A stretch of DNA of 64,000 bases from PALSA-505 sp036496025 (lineage in GTDB: Bacteria; Actinomycetota; Actinomycetes; Streptosporangiales; Streptosporangiaceae): NCBI GenBank assembly GCA_036496025.1, contig DASXLW010000120.1:1-64000 (forward strand), written 5' to 3'. Position numbers and translations under genes: made by a program. The notes beneath the pieces were generated by a model. The model saw nothing but the letters and a program-made list of their open reading frames with translations, was not told the origin of the DNA and made no database searches. Within the stretch, counting starts at the first letter, position 1; every line of letters begins with the position of its first letter. Shown here in pieces: positions 26,448-34,457 of this stretch.

Positions 26448-27434
26448 ATGAAAGCCGCCGTATACGAGCGCAGCGGCCCGGCCGCCGAGGTGCTGCGCAT
26501 TACCGACGTACCGCAGCCCGAGCCCGGGGCCGGAGAGGTGCGGGTCCGGATCCAGGCTTCCGGGGTCAACCCGACGGACTGGAAGAGCCGCGCGGGCGCG
26601 ACGCCGCGGCCCATCGACGAGTTCCAGGTCCCCAACCAGGACGGTGCGGGCGTCATCGACGCCGTAGGCGACGGAGTCGATCCCGGGCGGGTGGGCCAGC
26701 GCGTGTGGGTCTGGATGGCCGCCGCGGGGCGGCGCTGGGGAACGGCGGCCGAATGGACCGTGGTGCCCGCCGAGCGGGCGGTCCGGCTGCCCGACGGGAT
26801 CTCGATGGAATTCGGCGCCAGCCTCGGGGTGCCCGCGATAACCGCGCACCGCTGCCTGTTCGCCGACGGGCCGGTGGACGGCAAGGCCGTGCTGGTCGCC
26901 GGGGGAGCCGGCGCGGTCGGTCACTTCGCGATCGAGCTGGCCAAGTGGGCCGGCGCCCGGGTGGTGACGACGGTCAGCAACCCGGAGAAGGCCAAGCTGG
27001 CCGCCGAGGCCGGCGCTGACCTGGTAGTGAACTACACCGAAGCCGGCGCGGCGGACCAGATCCGCGCGTTCGCCCCGCGGTTCGACCGGATCGTCGAGGT
27101 GGCGCTCGGCCCGAACCTCGAGCTCGATCTCTCAGTCTCCGGGCCTGAGACGGTCGTGGTCACCTACGCGGCCGACGGTCCGGATCCGGTGCTGCCGGTC
27201 CGCGCCTGTATGACGGCCAACGTGACGCTCCGGTTCATCCTGCTCTACTCCGTCCCCGAGCCCGCCCTGCGGCAGGCGGCCGTCGACATCACAGATGCGC
27301 TGGAGGAAGGCGCGCTTACCGGCCTGCCGGTGCATCACTTCCGGCTGGACGACTGCGCCGCGGCGCACGAGGCGGTCGAGGGCCGCGCGGTCGGCAAGGT
27401 GATCATCGACCTGGCCGAAGAGGAGCCCGGTTGA
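26448..27434 (+). CDS. Zinc-less NADPH:quinone oxidoreductase (MDR family)
   Basis: A 328-residue medium-chain reductase. The N-terminal GroES-like domain (MKAAVYERSGPAAEVLRI, GVNPTDWKSRAG) is followed by the Rossmann motif VLVAGGAGAVGHFAIELAKW. Zinc-ligand cysteines are absent, as in QOR/zeta-crystallin-like enzymes. It reduces quinones or enones with NADPH; the true substrate is unknown. Its end overlaps the start of trmO as TTGA. Confidence 0.9.
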   Translation: MKAAVYERSGPAAEVLRITDVPQPEPGAGEVRVRIQASGVNPTDWKSRAGATPRPIDEFQVPNQDGAGVIDAVGDGVDPGRVGQRVWVWMAAAGRRWGTAAEWTVVPAERAVRLPDGISMEFGASLGVPAITAHRCLFADGPVDGKAVLVAGGAGAVGHFAIELAKWAGARVVTTVSNPEKAKLAAEAGADLVVNYTEAGAADQIRAFAPRFDRIVEVALGPNLELDLSVSGPETVVVTYAADGPDPVLPVRACMTANVTLRFILLYSVPEPALRQAAVDITDALEEGALTGLPVHHFRLDDCAAAHEAVEGRAVGKVIIDLAEEEPG

Positions 27435-27853
27435 CCGACCGCGAGTACTCGTTCGTGCTGCGCCCGATCGGCTGGGTCGAGTCCCCGCTGACCGACCGGC
27501 GCCTGGCCCCCTGTCAGGGAGATGAAGGCGCGCCCGAGGCGTGCCTGGTGTTCGGACAGGAGGTCAGCGAAGGCCTGCGCGACCTGCGGGCCGGCGACGA
27601 AGTGATCGTGCTGACCTGGCTGGACCGAGCGCACCGGGACGTACTGGCCGTTCGTCCCCGCGGCGATCCGGCCCGCCCGCTGACCGGCGTGTTCAGCACG
27701 CGATCGCCGGACCGGCCCAACCCGGTGGGCCTGCACCGGGTAGAGATCGTCTCGGTCGATGGCACGCGCTTGGGGGTACGCCATCTGGAGGCCCTGGACG
27801 GCACGCCGATCGTGGACGTCAAGCCGGTGCTCGACTCGCACGCCGAACGCTGA
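27431..27853 (+). CDS. trmO: tRNA (adenine37-N6)-methyltransferase TrmO (TsaA/YaeB-like)
   Basis: A 140-residue single-domain SAM-dependent methyltransferase of the beta-barrel TsaA family. In E. coli the family methylates t6A37 of threonine tRNA. The family motif FSTRSPDRPNPVGLHRVEIV is intact and VIVLTWLDRAHRDVL lies before it. The C-terminal domain of longer TrmO proteins is missing, as is usual in short homologues. TTG at 27431 overlaps the stop of the upstream gene. Confidence 0.88.
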   Translation: MTDREYSFVLRPIGWVESPLTDRRLAPCQGDEGAPEACLVFGQEVSEGLRDLRAGDEVIVLTWLDRAHRDVLAVRPRGDPARPLTGVFSTRSPDRPNPVGLHRVEIVSVDGTRLGVRHLEALDGTPIVDVKPVLDSHAER

Positions 27854-27856
27854 CCG

Positions 27857-28630
27857 CTAGACGCTGATCTGTTCGAGTTCGGCCAGGGCCACATCCAGGC
27901 TGCCGACGTCTCCCCGCTGCACCATCCGGGTGAACACCGGATCACCAGTCGCGGCGAGACGGCGGACCGTCGCCGCGTGGGAGCGCACCCGGCCGCGCAC
28001 CACGTCGAGGAAGCCGGCCGCGTCCCCGGTCCAGCCGTACTCGTCCAGGAACCGCCGCAATCGCTGCGACCTGCGGCCGAACTCGGTGAAGCCCTCACGC
28101 GTGACTACGTGCCTGGCATGCAGCGGCACCCAGCTGAACGCGGCGAAGGAGATGTCCTCCGCCACGGTCACCGGGCCGGCCATGTCCCAGTCGAAGAATC
28201 CGGCCAGCCGGCCGTCCCGCCACACCGCGTTGTAGGGGGCCGTGTCGTTGTGCCCGATGATCAGGCCGGGACGCCACTGCCCGCCCATCCGCCACACCGC
28301 TCCGGCCGGCGGGACGAAGTCCGCTACCGCGTCGTGGTAGCGGCGCAGCCACCATGCCACCTGGGCCAGCGTGGCGTCGGCATGCACCCATTCCGGCCAG
28401 GGCAGGCTGCTGCCCACCGTCCGGCCCCCCAGGAACGTCAGGATCTCGCGGCCCTGGCGGTCGATGCCCAGCGGCCGGGGGCTCCCGGCGAACTTCCGGT
28501 CCGCCAGGTGCGCAAGCAAGGCATGCACCGCGGGCGTCCACGGCCCCGCGGCCCGGCGAACCGTGTCCCCCACGCGCACCGCGCCGCCCGCGCGGCCGCC
28601 GTCCAGGCGCACCTCAGGTGAGTGCGGCAT
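27857..28630 (-). CDS. Aminoglycoside phosphotransferase-like kinase
   Basis: A 257-residue protein with a kinase-like fold of the APH/choline kinase group. The catalytic loop is IIGHNDTAPYNAVW (H-x-D-x4-N) and the metal-binding Asp is in GFFDWDMAGPV. The N-terminal lobe is short. Its start overlaps the end of the aminotransferase gene by 17 bp, so both are made together, and a small-molecule substrate linked to that enzyme is more likely than antibiotic resistance (inference). Confidence 0.85.
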   Translation of the reverse strand: MPHSPEVRLDGGRAGGAVRVGDTVRRAAGPWTPAVHALLAHLADRKFAGSPRPLGIDRQGREILTFLGGRTVGSSLPWPEWVHADATLAQVAWWLRRYHDAVADFVPPAGAVWRMGGQWRPGLIIGHNDTAPYNAVWRDGRLAGFFDWDMAGPVTVAEDISFAAFSWVPLHARHVVTREGFTEFGRRSQRLRRFLDEYGWTGDAAGFLDVVRGRVRSHAATVRRLAATGDPVFTRMVQRGDVGSLDVALAELEQISV

Positions 28631-29774
28631 CGAATCGGGCGCGCAGGTCGCCCAGCCGTTCGAGCGGCTCGTTGGCGAACACGAGGCGCAGATACCGGCG
28701 CCCGCTGGGGCCCCATCCGGTCATCGGCGTCGCGGCGACCTGGGATCGGGCGAACAGGCGCTGCGACGCGTCCTCGGGGGACAGGCCCATGCTGAGCGTG
28801 TTGATGAGGAGCGACCATCCGCCGTCCGGCCGGACGCACGGGTAGCCGGCCAGCTGTTCCAGGATGTGCTCGCAGCGCCGCTGCCAGACGCGCGTGGCGG
28901 CCGCGACGTCCTCGTCGGCGGCCGGGTCGCTCAGCGCCGCGGCCACGGCCTGCTGGGCGATGCCGACCTGGCACACCACGTTGGTGAGCCCGACCAGGCC
29001 GATGTCGGCCATGATGGGCCGCGGTCCGACCACCCAGCCCACCCGCCAGCCGATCATGCGCAGTTCCTTGGACGCCGAGCCGACCGTGATCGTGCGGGCC
29101 GCGAGATCCGGGTGAGCGCCCGGATGCGAGACCGGCCGCCCGTCGAACCGGATCCGCTCCATCGCGGCGTCGTAGATGATCCAGGCTCCGTGCCGCCGGA
29201 CCGGACCCGCGATGGCCTCGAAGTGCTGGCCGCCGAGGACCGCCCCGGTGGGCATGGCCGGGCTCATCAGCAGCACCGCGGCCGTCCGCGGTCCGATGGC
29301 CGCGGCCAGCTCACCGGGATCGGTGGCCCAGCCCCGCTCGCCGGGCGCGCAGCGGACATGCCGGGGAACCCCGCCGGCCAGCCGGATCCGGTTGACCAGC
29401 CCGGCGTAGATCGGGTCGCAGATGACGACCTCCTGGCCGGGCTCCACGGTGGCCAGCAGCACGTTGAGCACGCCGTTCAGGCCGCCGGCGACGCTGACGC
29501 ACTGGGATTCCGGGTCGTACCGGTGGCCCGTGATCGCGCCGACGTGCGCCGCGGCGGCCTCGCGCAGCACGCGATGGCCCTGGAAGGGCAGGTAGCTGTT
29601 GGCGTCGTCCCGGTCGACGGCGGCGCGGGTGACCTCCCGGGCGACGGCGGGCGGCGCGATGTCGGTGTCGAGGTTCTCCAGCCGCAGGAAGCGGGCATCG
29701 GCGGCCGCGTCAGCGGCGTCACCGACCCTGTCCACCCCGATTCCCGGAATGTGCCGTAGCCGTGAGACGGGCAT
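28614..29774 (-). CDS. PLP-dependent aminotransferase (class I/II)
   Basis: A 386-residue fold-type I enzyme. The cofactor Lys is in ITVGSASKELRMIGWRVGWV; DPIYAGLVNRI and the Asp of WIIYDAAMERI bind the pyridine ring; the C-terminal Arg in YLRLVFANEP binds the substrate carboxylate. ATG at 29774 has GGGAGG upstream. Substrate unknown. It heads a two-gene unit with the APH-like kinase and is divergent from the exporter genes. Confidence 0.88.
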   Translation of the reverse strand: MPVSRLRHIPGIGVDRVGDAADAAADARFLRLENLDTDIAPPAVAREVTRAAVDRDDANSYLPFQGHRVLREAAAAHVGAITGHRYDPESQCVSVAGGLNGVLNVLLATVEPGQEVVICDPIYAGLVNRIRLAGGVPRHVRCAPGERGWATDPGELAAAIGPRTAAVLLMSPAMPTGAVLGGQHFEAIAGPVRRHGAWIIYDAAMERIRFDGRPVSHPGAHPDLAARTITVGSASKELRMIGWRVGWVVGPRPIMADIGLVGLTNVVCQVGIAQQAVAAALSDPAADEDVAAATRVWQRRCEHILEQLAGYPCVRPDGGWSLLINTLSMGLSPEDASQRLFARSQVAATPMTGWGPSGRRYLRLVFANEPLERLGDLRARFDAALT

Positions 29775-29993
29775 CTTCAACGCCTCCCAGGTGCTGCCTG
29801 CTGAAGTTGTCGGTACCTGGCTGGACAATGAGAGTAACCGCCAGGCCGGGTGAGTGGGCGTGGCGCGCGATGAGTTCGGCGCGGCCGCATCGTCGTCGCC
29901 AGGGGCGTTTTTCGTTCGCCCGTACGGCCGGGCGCCCGGTAGGTTCGATGGCACGGACGTTGAACGGCCGGGCGGCCTGCACAGGAGGGTGAT

Positions 29994-31046
29994 GTGTCAC
30001 AGATGAGCTCGGGTCCGGCGATCTTGGTGGAGGACCTGGTCAAATCGTTCGGGGAGGTTCGCGCCCTGCGCGGTATCGACCTGTCGGTGCCGCGGGGCAC
30101 GGTGCTCGGCGTGCTGGGCCCGAACGGAGCCGGCAAGACGACCGCGGTGCGCATCCTGACCACCCTGCTGCTGCCGGACGCGGGGCGGGCTCAGGTGGAG
30201 GGTTACGACGTCGTGCGCCAGGCGGCCGCGGTCCGCCGCTCGATCGGGCTGGCCGGGCAGTCGGCGGCTATTCAGGAGGAGCTCACCGGCCGGGAGAACC
30301 TCGAGATCATCGGGCGGCTGTACCACCTGAGCTGGCCGCGGGCTCGCAGCCGCGCCACCGAGCTGCTGGAGCACTTCGGCCTGACCGATGCCGCTGACCG
30401 GCCGGCCAAGAACTTCTCCGGCGGCATGCAGCGCCGCCTGGACCTGGCCGCCAGCCTGGTCGGCGATCCCCGGGTGCTGTTCCTCGACGAGCCGACTACC
30501 GGGCTGGACCCGAGGTCGAGGCTCGCGATGTGGGACACGATCAGGTCGCTGGCCGCCCGCGGCACCACGCTGCTGCTCACCACGCAGTATCTGGACGAGG
30601 CCGACGAGCTGGCGGACGAGATCGTGGTGATCGACCACGGCCAGGTCATAGCCGCGGGCACGTCCGAGGAACTGAAGGGCCGGGTCGGCGGGGACGTGGT
30701 CGAGTTCACCGTGCCCGACCGGTCCCGGCTCGCCGACGCGGTCGCGGCGATCACGCCGGTCGGCGAGGGCGAGCCGCACGTCGACAAGGAGACCGGAGTG
30801 GTCAGCGAGGGTGTCGGGAGCCGAGGATCGGATGCGCTGATCGACGCGGTGCGCAGGCTGGACGGCGCCGGCGTCGAGATACGCGGGCTCGCGCTGCGGC
30901 GCCCGTCGCTCGACGACGTGTTCCTCGCCCTGACCGGGCACGCGGCCGAGGAAGAGGACCAGGCGAACGGGCGCCGCCGTGGCCGGCGGCGAGGCGGCCG
31001 CAAGGAAGCCGCGGAGGCCAGGGACACGGCGGAGGCACGGTCATGA
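29994..31046 (+). CDS. ABC exporter ATPase, DrrA type
   Basis: A 350-residue ATPase of the daunorubicin resistance (DrrA) group. Walker A is GPNGAGKTTAVRIL, the signature is FSGGMQRRLDLA, Walker B VLFLDEPTTGLDP. The C-terminal DrrA domain includes GVEIRGLALRRPSLDDVFLALTG. After this comes a strongly basic tail (NGRRRGRRRGGRK). GTG at 29994 with AGGAGGG upstream; ATG at 30003 is an alternative. The stop overlaps the permease start as ATGA. Confidence 0.93.
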   Translation: MSQMSSGPAILVEDLVKSFGEVRALRGIDLSVPRGTVLGVLGPNGAGKTTAVRILTTLLLPDAGRAQVEGYDVVRQAAAVRRSIGLAGQSAAIQEELTGRENLEIIGRLYHLSWPRARSRATELLEHFGLTDAADRPAKNFSGGMQRRLDLAASLVGDPRVLFLDEPTTGLDPRSRLAMWDTIRSLAARGTTLLLTTQYLDEADELADEIVVIDHGQVIAAGTSEELKGRVGGDVVEFTVPDRSRLADAVAAITPVGEGEPHVDKETGVVSEGVGSRGSDALIDAVRRLDGAGVEIRGLALRRPSLDDVFLALTGHAAEEEDQANGRRRGRRRGGRKEAAEARDTAEARS

Positions 31047-31870
31047 CCGCGATCGCGGCGCCCGCCACCCTGCCGAGCGGCGAGCCGGGGCTGGGCATCC
31101 GGGCCCGGTGGGCGGTGACCGACACGCTGACCATCACCCGGCGCAACCTGCTGGTCTGGATGCGCGTCCCCGCCTACATCGTGTTCACCGTGATCCAGCC
31201 GGTGATGTTCGTGCTGTTGTTCCGCTACGTGTTCGGCGGCGCGATCCCGGTCACCACCCCCGGTGGCTACGTCAACTTCCTGATGCCGGGGATCATCGCG
31301 CAGACCGCGGCGTTCGCCTGCTTCGGCACCGCGATCGCGCTGGCGCAGGAGCTGAAGAAGGGCGTGATCGACCGGCTGCGGTCGATGCCGATGGCGCGCT
31401 CGGCGGTGCTGGCCGGCCGGCTGGTGGCCGACTCGGCGCGGATGCTGATCACGATCCTGATCATCATCGCGGTGGGCTACGCGGTCGGATTCCGGTTCCA
31501 GAACGGCTTCGGGCCTGCCGTGGGCATGGTCGTGCTCGCCACCGTGTTCGGGATATCCATCTGCCTGATCGCCGCGTTCACCGGGCTGGCCATCGGGGAC
31601 GAGGAGTCGGTGCAGGCGTTCGGGCTGATCTGGCTGTTCCCGCTCACGTTCGTCAGCTCGGCGTTCGTGCCGATCTCCAGCATGCCCGGCTGGCTGCAGG
31701 CCTTCGCCAACCACCAGCCCGTCACCCAGGTCGTCGACGCGATGCGCGCGCTGGCCCTCGGGCACCCGTACCAGCTCCAGCCCAGCCTGTGGCAGAGCAT
31801 CGCGTGGCTGGCCGGGATCTTCGTCGTGTTCACGCCGCTCGCGATCCGGGCCTACCGGCGGGCCGCCTGA
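31043..31870 (+). CDS. ABC exporter permease, DrrB/ABC2 type
   Basis: A 275-residue membrane protein with six predicted spans and the ABC2 motif region GVIDRLRSMPMARSAVLAGRLVADSARML. It is the partner of the upstream ATPase. The pair most likely exports a hydrophobic compound; no biosynthetic gene for one is near. The peptidase block begins 40 bp later. Confidence 0.92.
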   Translation: MTAIAAPATLPSGEPGLGIRARWAVTDTLTITRRNLLVWMRVPAYIVFTVIQPVMFVLLFRYVFGGAIPVTTPGGYVNFLMPGIIAQTAAFACFGTAIALAQELKKGVIDRLRSMPMARSAVLAGRLVADSARMLITILIIIAVGYAVGFRFQNGFGPAVGMVVLATVFGISICLIAAFTGLAIGDEESVQAFGLIWLFPLTFVSSAFVPISSMPGWLQAFANHQPVTQVVDAMRALALGHPYQLQPSLWQSIAWLAGIFVVFTPLAIRAYRRAA

Positions 31871-31909
31871 TCCGGCCCTCCGGGGCGGGACATAGCCGAC
31901 AATGGGCTC

Positions 31910-32251
31910 GTGATCGAGGTCGAGCCCGAGCGGTTCGAGGACATGGTCGCCGCGGCGCTGGACGGCCTGCCGGCCGAGTTCGGCCGGCTCATGCGCAACG
32001 TCGCCGTCACGGTCGAGCACGGACCGGGTCCCCCGGGGCTGCTCGGCCTCTACCAGGGCATCCCGCTGACCAGCCGCACCACCCAGTACGCCGGGGTGCT
32101 GCCGGACCGTATCACCATCTACCGCCTGGCCATCTGCGCGATCTGCCGGACCGAGGACGAGGTGGCCGACCAGGTGCGCCGGACCGTCATCCACGAGGTA
32201 GCCCACCACTTCGGCATCGGCGACGCCCGGCTGCGCGAGCTCGGCTGGTGA
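31910..32251 (+). CDS. Small zincin-like metallopeptidase
   Basis: A 113-residue protein of the short zincin family (Pfam Zincin_1, formerly DUF1025). The zinc-binding helix is VIHEVAHHFGIGDARL (HExxH plus a downstream Asp). It has no signal peptide. The function of these proteins is not established. It is the first of five consecutive peptidase genes. Confidence 0.87.
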   Translation: MIEVEPERFEDMVAAALDGLPAEFGRLMRNVAVTVEHGPGPPGLLGLYQGIPLTSRTTQYAGVLPDRITIYRLAICAICRTEDEVADQVRRTVIHEVAHHFGIGDARLRELGW

Positions 32252-32310
32252 ATCCCGCAAGGTGCCTGCGCTAACGCGACTCACGCTGGCGACCTGACAG
32301 ACTGCAACGC

Positions 32311-33147
32311 ATGAAGATTCTCATCTCGGCGGACATGGAGGGCGCCACCGGGGTCACCTGGCCTGCCGATGTCGAGCCGGGCACCGAGCAGTGGCAGCGC
32401 TGCCGGCGCATGTTCACCTCGGACGTCAACGCGGCCATCGGCGGCCTGTTCGACGGCGGAGCCGAGGAGGTCCTGGTCAACGAGGCGCACGCCACCATGC
32501 GCAACCTGCTGCTCGAGGAACTCGACGAGCGCGCGGTCATGCTCACCGGTCGGCACAAGGACCTGAGCATGGTCGAGGGCATTCAGCAGCCCGACGTGTC
32601 CGGGGTGGCGTTCGTCGGGTATCACGCCGGGGCGGGCCGCGACGGTGTGCTGGCCCACACCTACCTGCCCAACTCGATCACCGGCGTGCGGGTGAACGGG
32701 GCGCCGGCCAGCGAGGGCAGGCTGAACGCGCTGGTCGCCGCCGAATACGGCGTGCCGGTCATCCTGGTCACCGGCGACGACGTGACCTGCGAAGACACGG
32801 CGAGCTACGCCGCGGCGGCGCAGACCTCGGCGGTCAAGGACTGGGTGTCGCGGTACTCGGCGGTGTGCCGGCCCCCGCGCGTCACCGCCGCGGGCATCAG
32901 GGCGGCCGCCGCCAGCGCCGTCAAGCTGGCCGGCCGGCGCGAGCCGGCCAGCGAGCCCGGTGGCTACCGGGTGGAGGTGGACGTGGACGCCGCGCAGCTG
33001 GCTCAGGCGGCGGCGGTCGTGCCGACCGTGCAGCGGACCGGCGAGCGGTCGGTCGCCTACAGCAGCGGCACTGCCTGGGACATGATCCGCTGCTTCAAGG
33101 CGGTCACCACGCTGATCTCGGCGGCGATCGAGAACGCGTATGGCTGA
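32311..33147 (+). CDS. M55 D-aminopeptidase (DppA family)
   Basis: A 278-residue peptidase related to Bacillus DppA, which cleaves D-Ala-containing dipeptides and amides. The binuclear zinc ligands are visible in ISADMEGATGV (Asp and Glu), VNEAHATMRNL (His) and GYHAGAG (His). ATG at 32311. It overlaps the M20 gene by eight bases. A role in handling cell-wall derived D-amino acid peptides is likely. Confidence 0.93.
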   Translation: MKILISADMEGATGVTWPADVEPGTEQWQRCRRMFTSDVNAAIGGLFDGGAEEVLVNEAHATMRNLLLEELDERAVMLTGRHKDLSMVEGIQQPDVSGVAFVGYHAGAGRDGVLAHTYLPNSITGVRVNGAPASEGRLNALVAAEYGVPVILVTGDDVTCEDTASYAAAAQTSAVKDWVSRYSAVCRPPRVTAAGIRAAAASAVKLAGRREPASEPGGYRVEVDVDAAQLAQAAAVVPTVQRTGERSVAYSSGTAWDMIRCFKAVTTLISAAIENAYG

Positions 33148-34453
33148 TCAGGCCGCGCAGGACGAGGCGGTTCGCCTGGCCGCCGAGTTGATCAGGATCG
33201 ATACCACCAACCGGGGCGGAGGCGACGCACGGGAGCGGCCTGCCGCCGAGTACGTGGCGGCCGAGCTGGCCGAGGCCGGCCTCGATCCGGTGCTGCTGGA
33301 ACGGACCCCTGGCCGGGCGAACGTGGTGGCCAGGATCGAGGGCACCGACCCGGCCCGGCCCGCGCTGCTGCTGCACGGCCACCTGGACGTGGTGCCCGCC
33401 GAGCCGGCCGACTGGTCCGTGCACCCGTTCTCCGGCGAGGTGCGCGACGGCGTGCTGTGGGGGCGCGGCGCGGTAGACATGAAGAACGCTGTCGCGGTGC
33501 TGGTCGCGGTGGCGCGCGGCCTGGCCCGCACCGGGCGGCGCCCCGCCCGCGACGTCGTGCTCGCGTTCACGGCCGACGAGGAGGACTCGGCCGCCGACGG
33601 CGCGGCCTTCCTCGCCGGCCGGTACGCCGGGCTGTTCGACGGCTGCACCGAGGGCCTCGGCGAGTCCGGCGCGTTCACCTTCCACGCGGCACCCGGCCTG
33701 CGGCTCTACCCCGTCGGAGCGGCCGAGCGCGGCACCGCCTGGCTGAAGCTGACCGCGCGCGGCACCGCCGGGCACGGCTCCCGGCCGAACTCCCGCAACG
33801 CGGTCACCGCCCTGGCCGGCGCGGTAACCAGGATCGGCGAGTACACCTGGCCCGCCCGGCTCATCCCCACCGTGCGTGCGGCCCTGGTGGCGATGGCGGA
33901 CGCGCTCGGCCTCGACGCAGCCAGCGCCGAGCGCGACCCCGACGGGCTGCTGGCCCGGTTCGGCCCGGCCGGCGTGCTGGTTGCTCCGGTGCTGCGCAAT
34001 AGCGCCAACCCGACGATGCTGCAGGCGGGGTACAAGGTCAACGTGATCCCCGGCGAGGCCGTCGGCTACGTCGACGGGCGGATGCTGCCGGGTTACGAGG
34101 CCGAGTTCGAGGCGGCCATGGACGAGCTGACCGGGCCCGATGTCGGCTGGGAGTACACGCACCGGGAGGTTCCGCTGGAGGCGCCGCTGGACGCCCCGCT
34201 GATGGCCGCGATGACGAGCGCGCTGCTGGCCGAAGATCCGCAGTCACGTATCGTGCCCTACTGCATGGCGGGCGGCACCGATGCCAAGCACTTCTCCCGC
34301 CTCGGCATCGCGGGTTACGGATTCACCCCGCTCGCGCTGCCGCCCGGGTACGACTACCACGCGATGTTCCACGGCGTGGACGAGCGCATCCCGGTGACCG
34401 CGCTGCACTTCGGCGTGCGGGTGATGGACCGACTACTGACGACGGCGAGCTGA
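33140..34453 (+). CDS. M20 family metallopeptidase
   Basis: A 437-residue cytosolic amidohydrolase-type peptidase. Metal ligands: His in LLLHGHLDVVP, bridging Asp in GRGAVDMKNAV, the general-base Glu pair in TADEEDSAAD, and His in AMFHGVDERIP. The lid domain begins near GTAGHGSRPN. Family members include dipeptidases and acylases. It is coupled to the M55 gene and followed by the S9 gene after four bases. Confidence 0.92.
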   Translation: MADQAAQDEAVRLAAELIRIDTTNRGGGDARERPAAEYVAAELAEAGLDPVLLERTPGRANVVARIEGTDPARPALLLHGHLDVVPAEPADWSVHPFSGEVRDGVLWGRGAVDMKNAVAVLVAVARGLARTGRRPARDVVLAFTADEEDSAADGAAFLAGRYAGLFDGCTEGLGESGAFTFHAAPGLRLYPVGAAERGTAWLKLTARGTAGHGSRPNSRNAVTALAGAVTRIGEYTWPARLIPTVRAALVAMADALGLDAASAERDPDGLLARFGPAGVLVAPVLRNSANPTMLQAGYKVNVIPGEAVGYVDGRMLPGYEAEFEAAMDELTGPDVGWEYTHREVPLEAPLDAPLMAAMTSALLAEDPQSRIVPYCMAGGTDAKHFSRLGIAGYGFTPLALPPGYDYHAMFHGVDERIPVTALHFGVRVMDRLLTTAS

Positions 34454-34457
34454 TCCG

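Noticed and set aside
27857..28630. Aminoglycoside resistance gene
   Set aside because: The APH fold is shared by many small-molecule kinases; the overlap with an aminotransferase gene and absence of resistance-type N-terminal motifs argue for metabolism.
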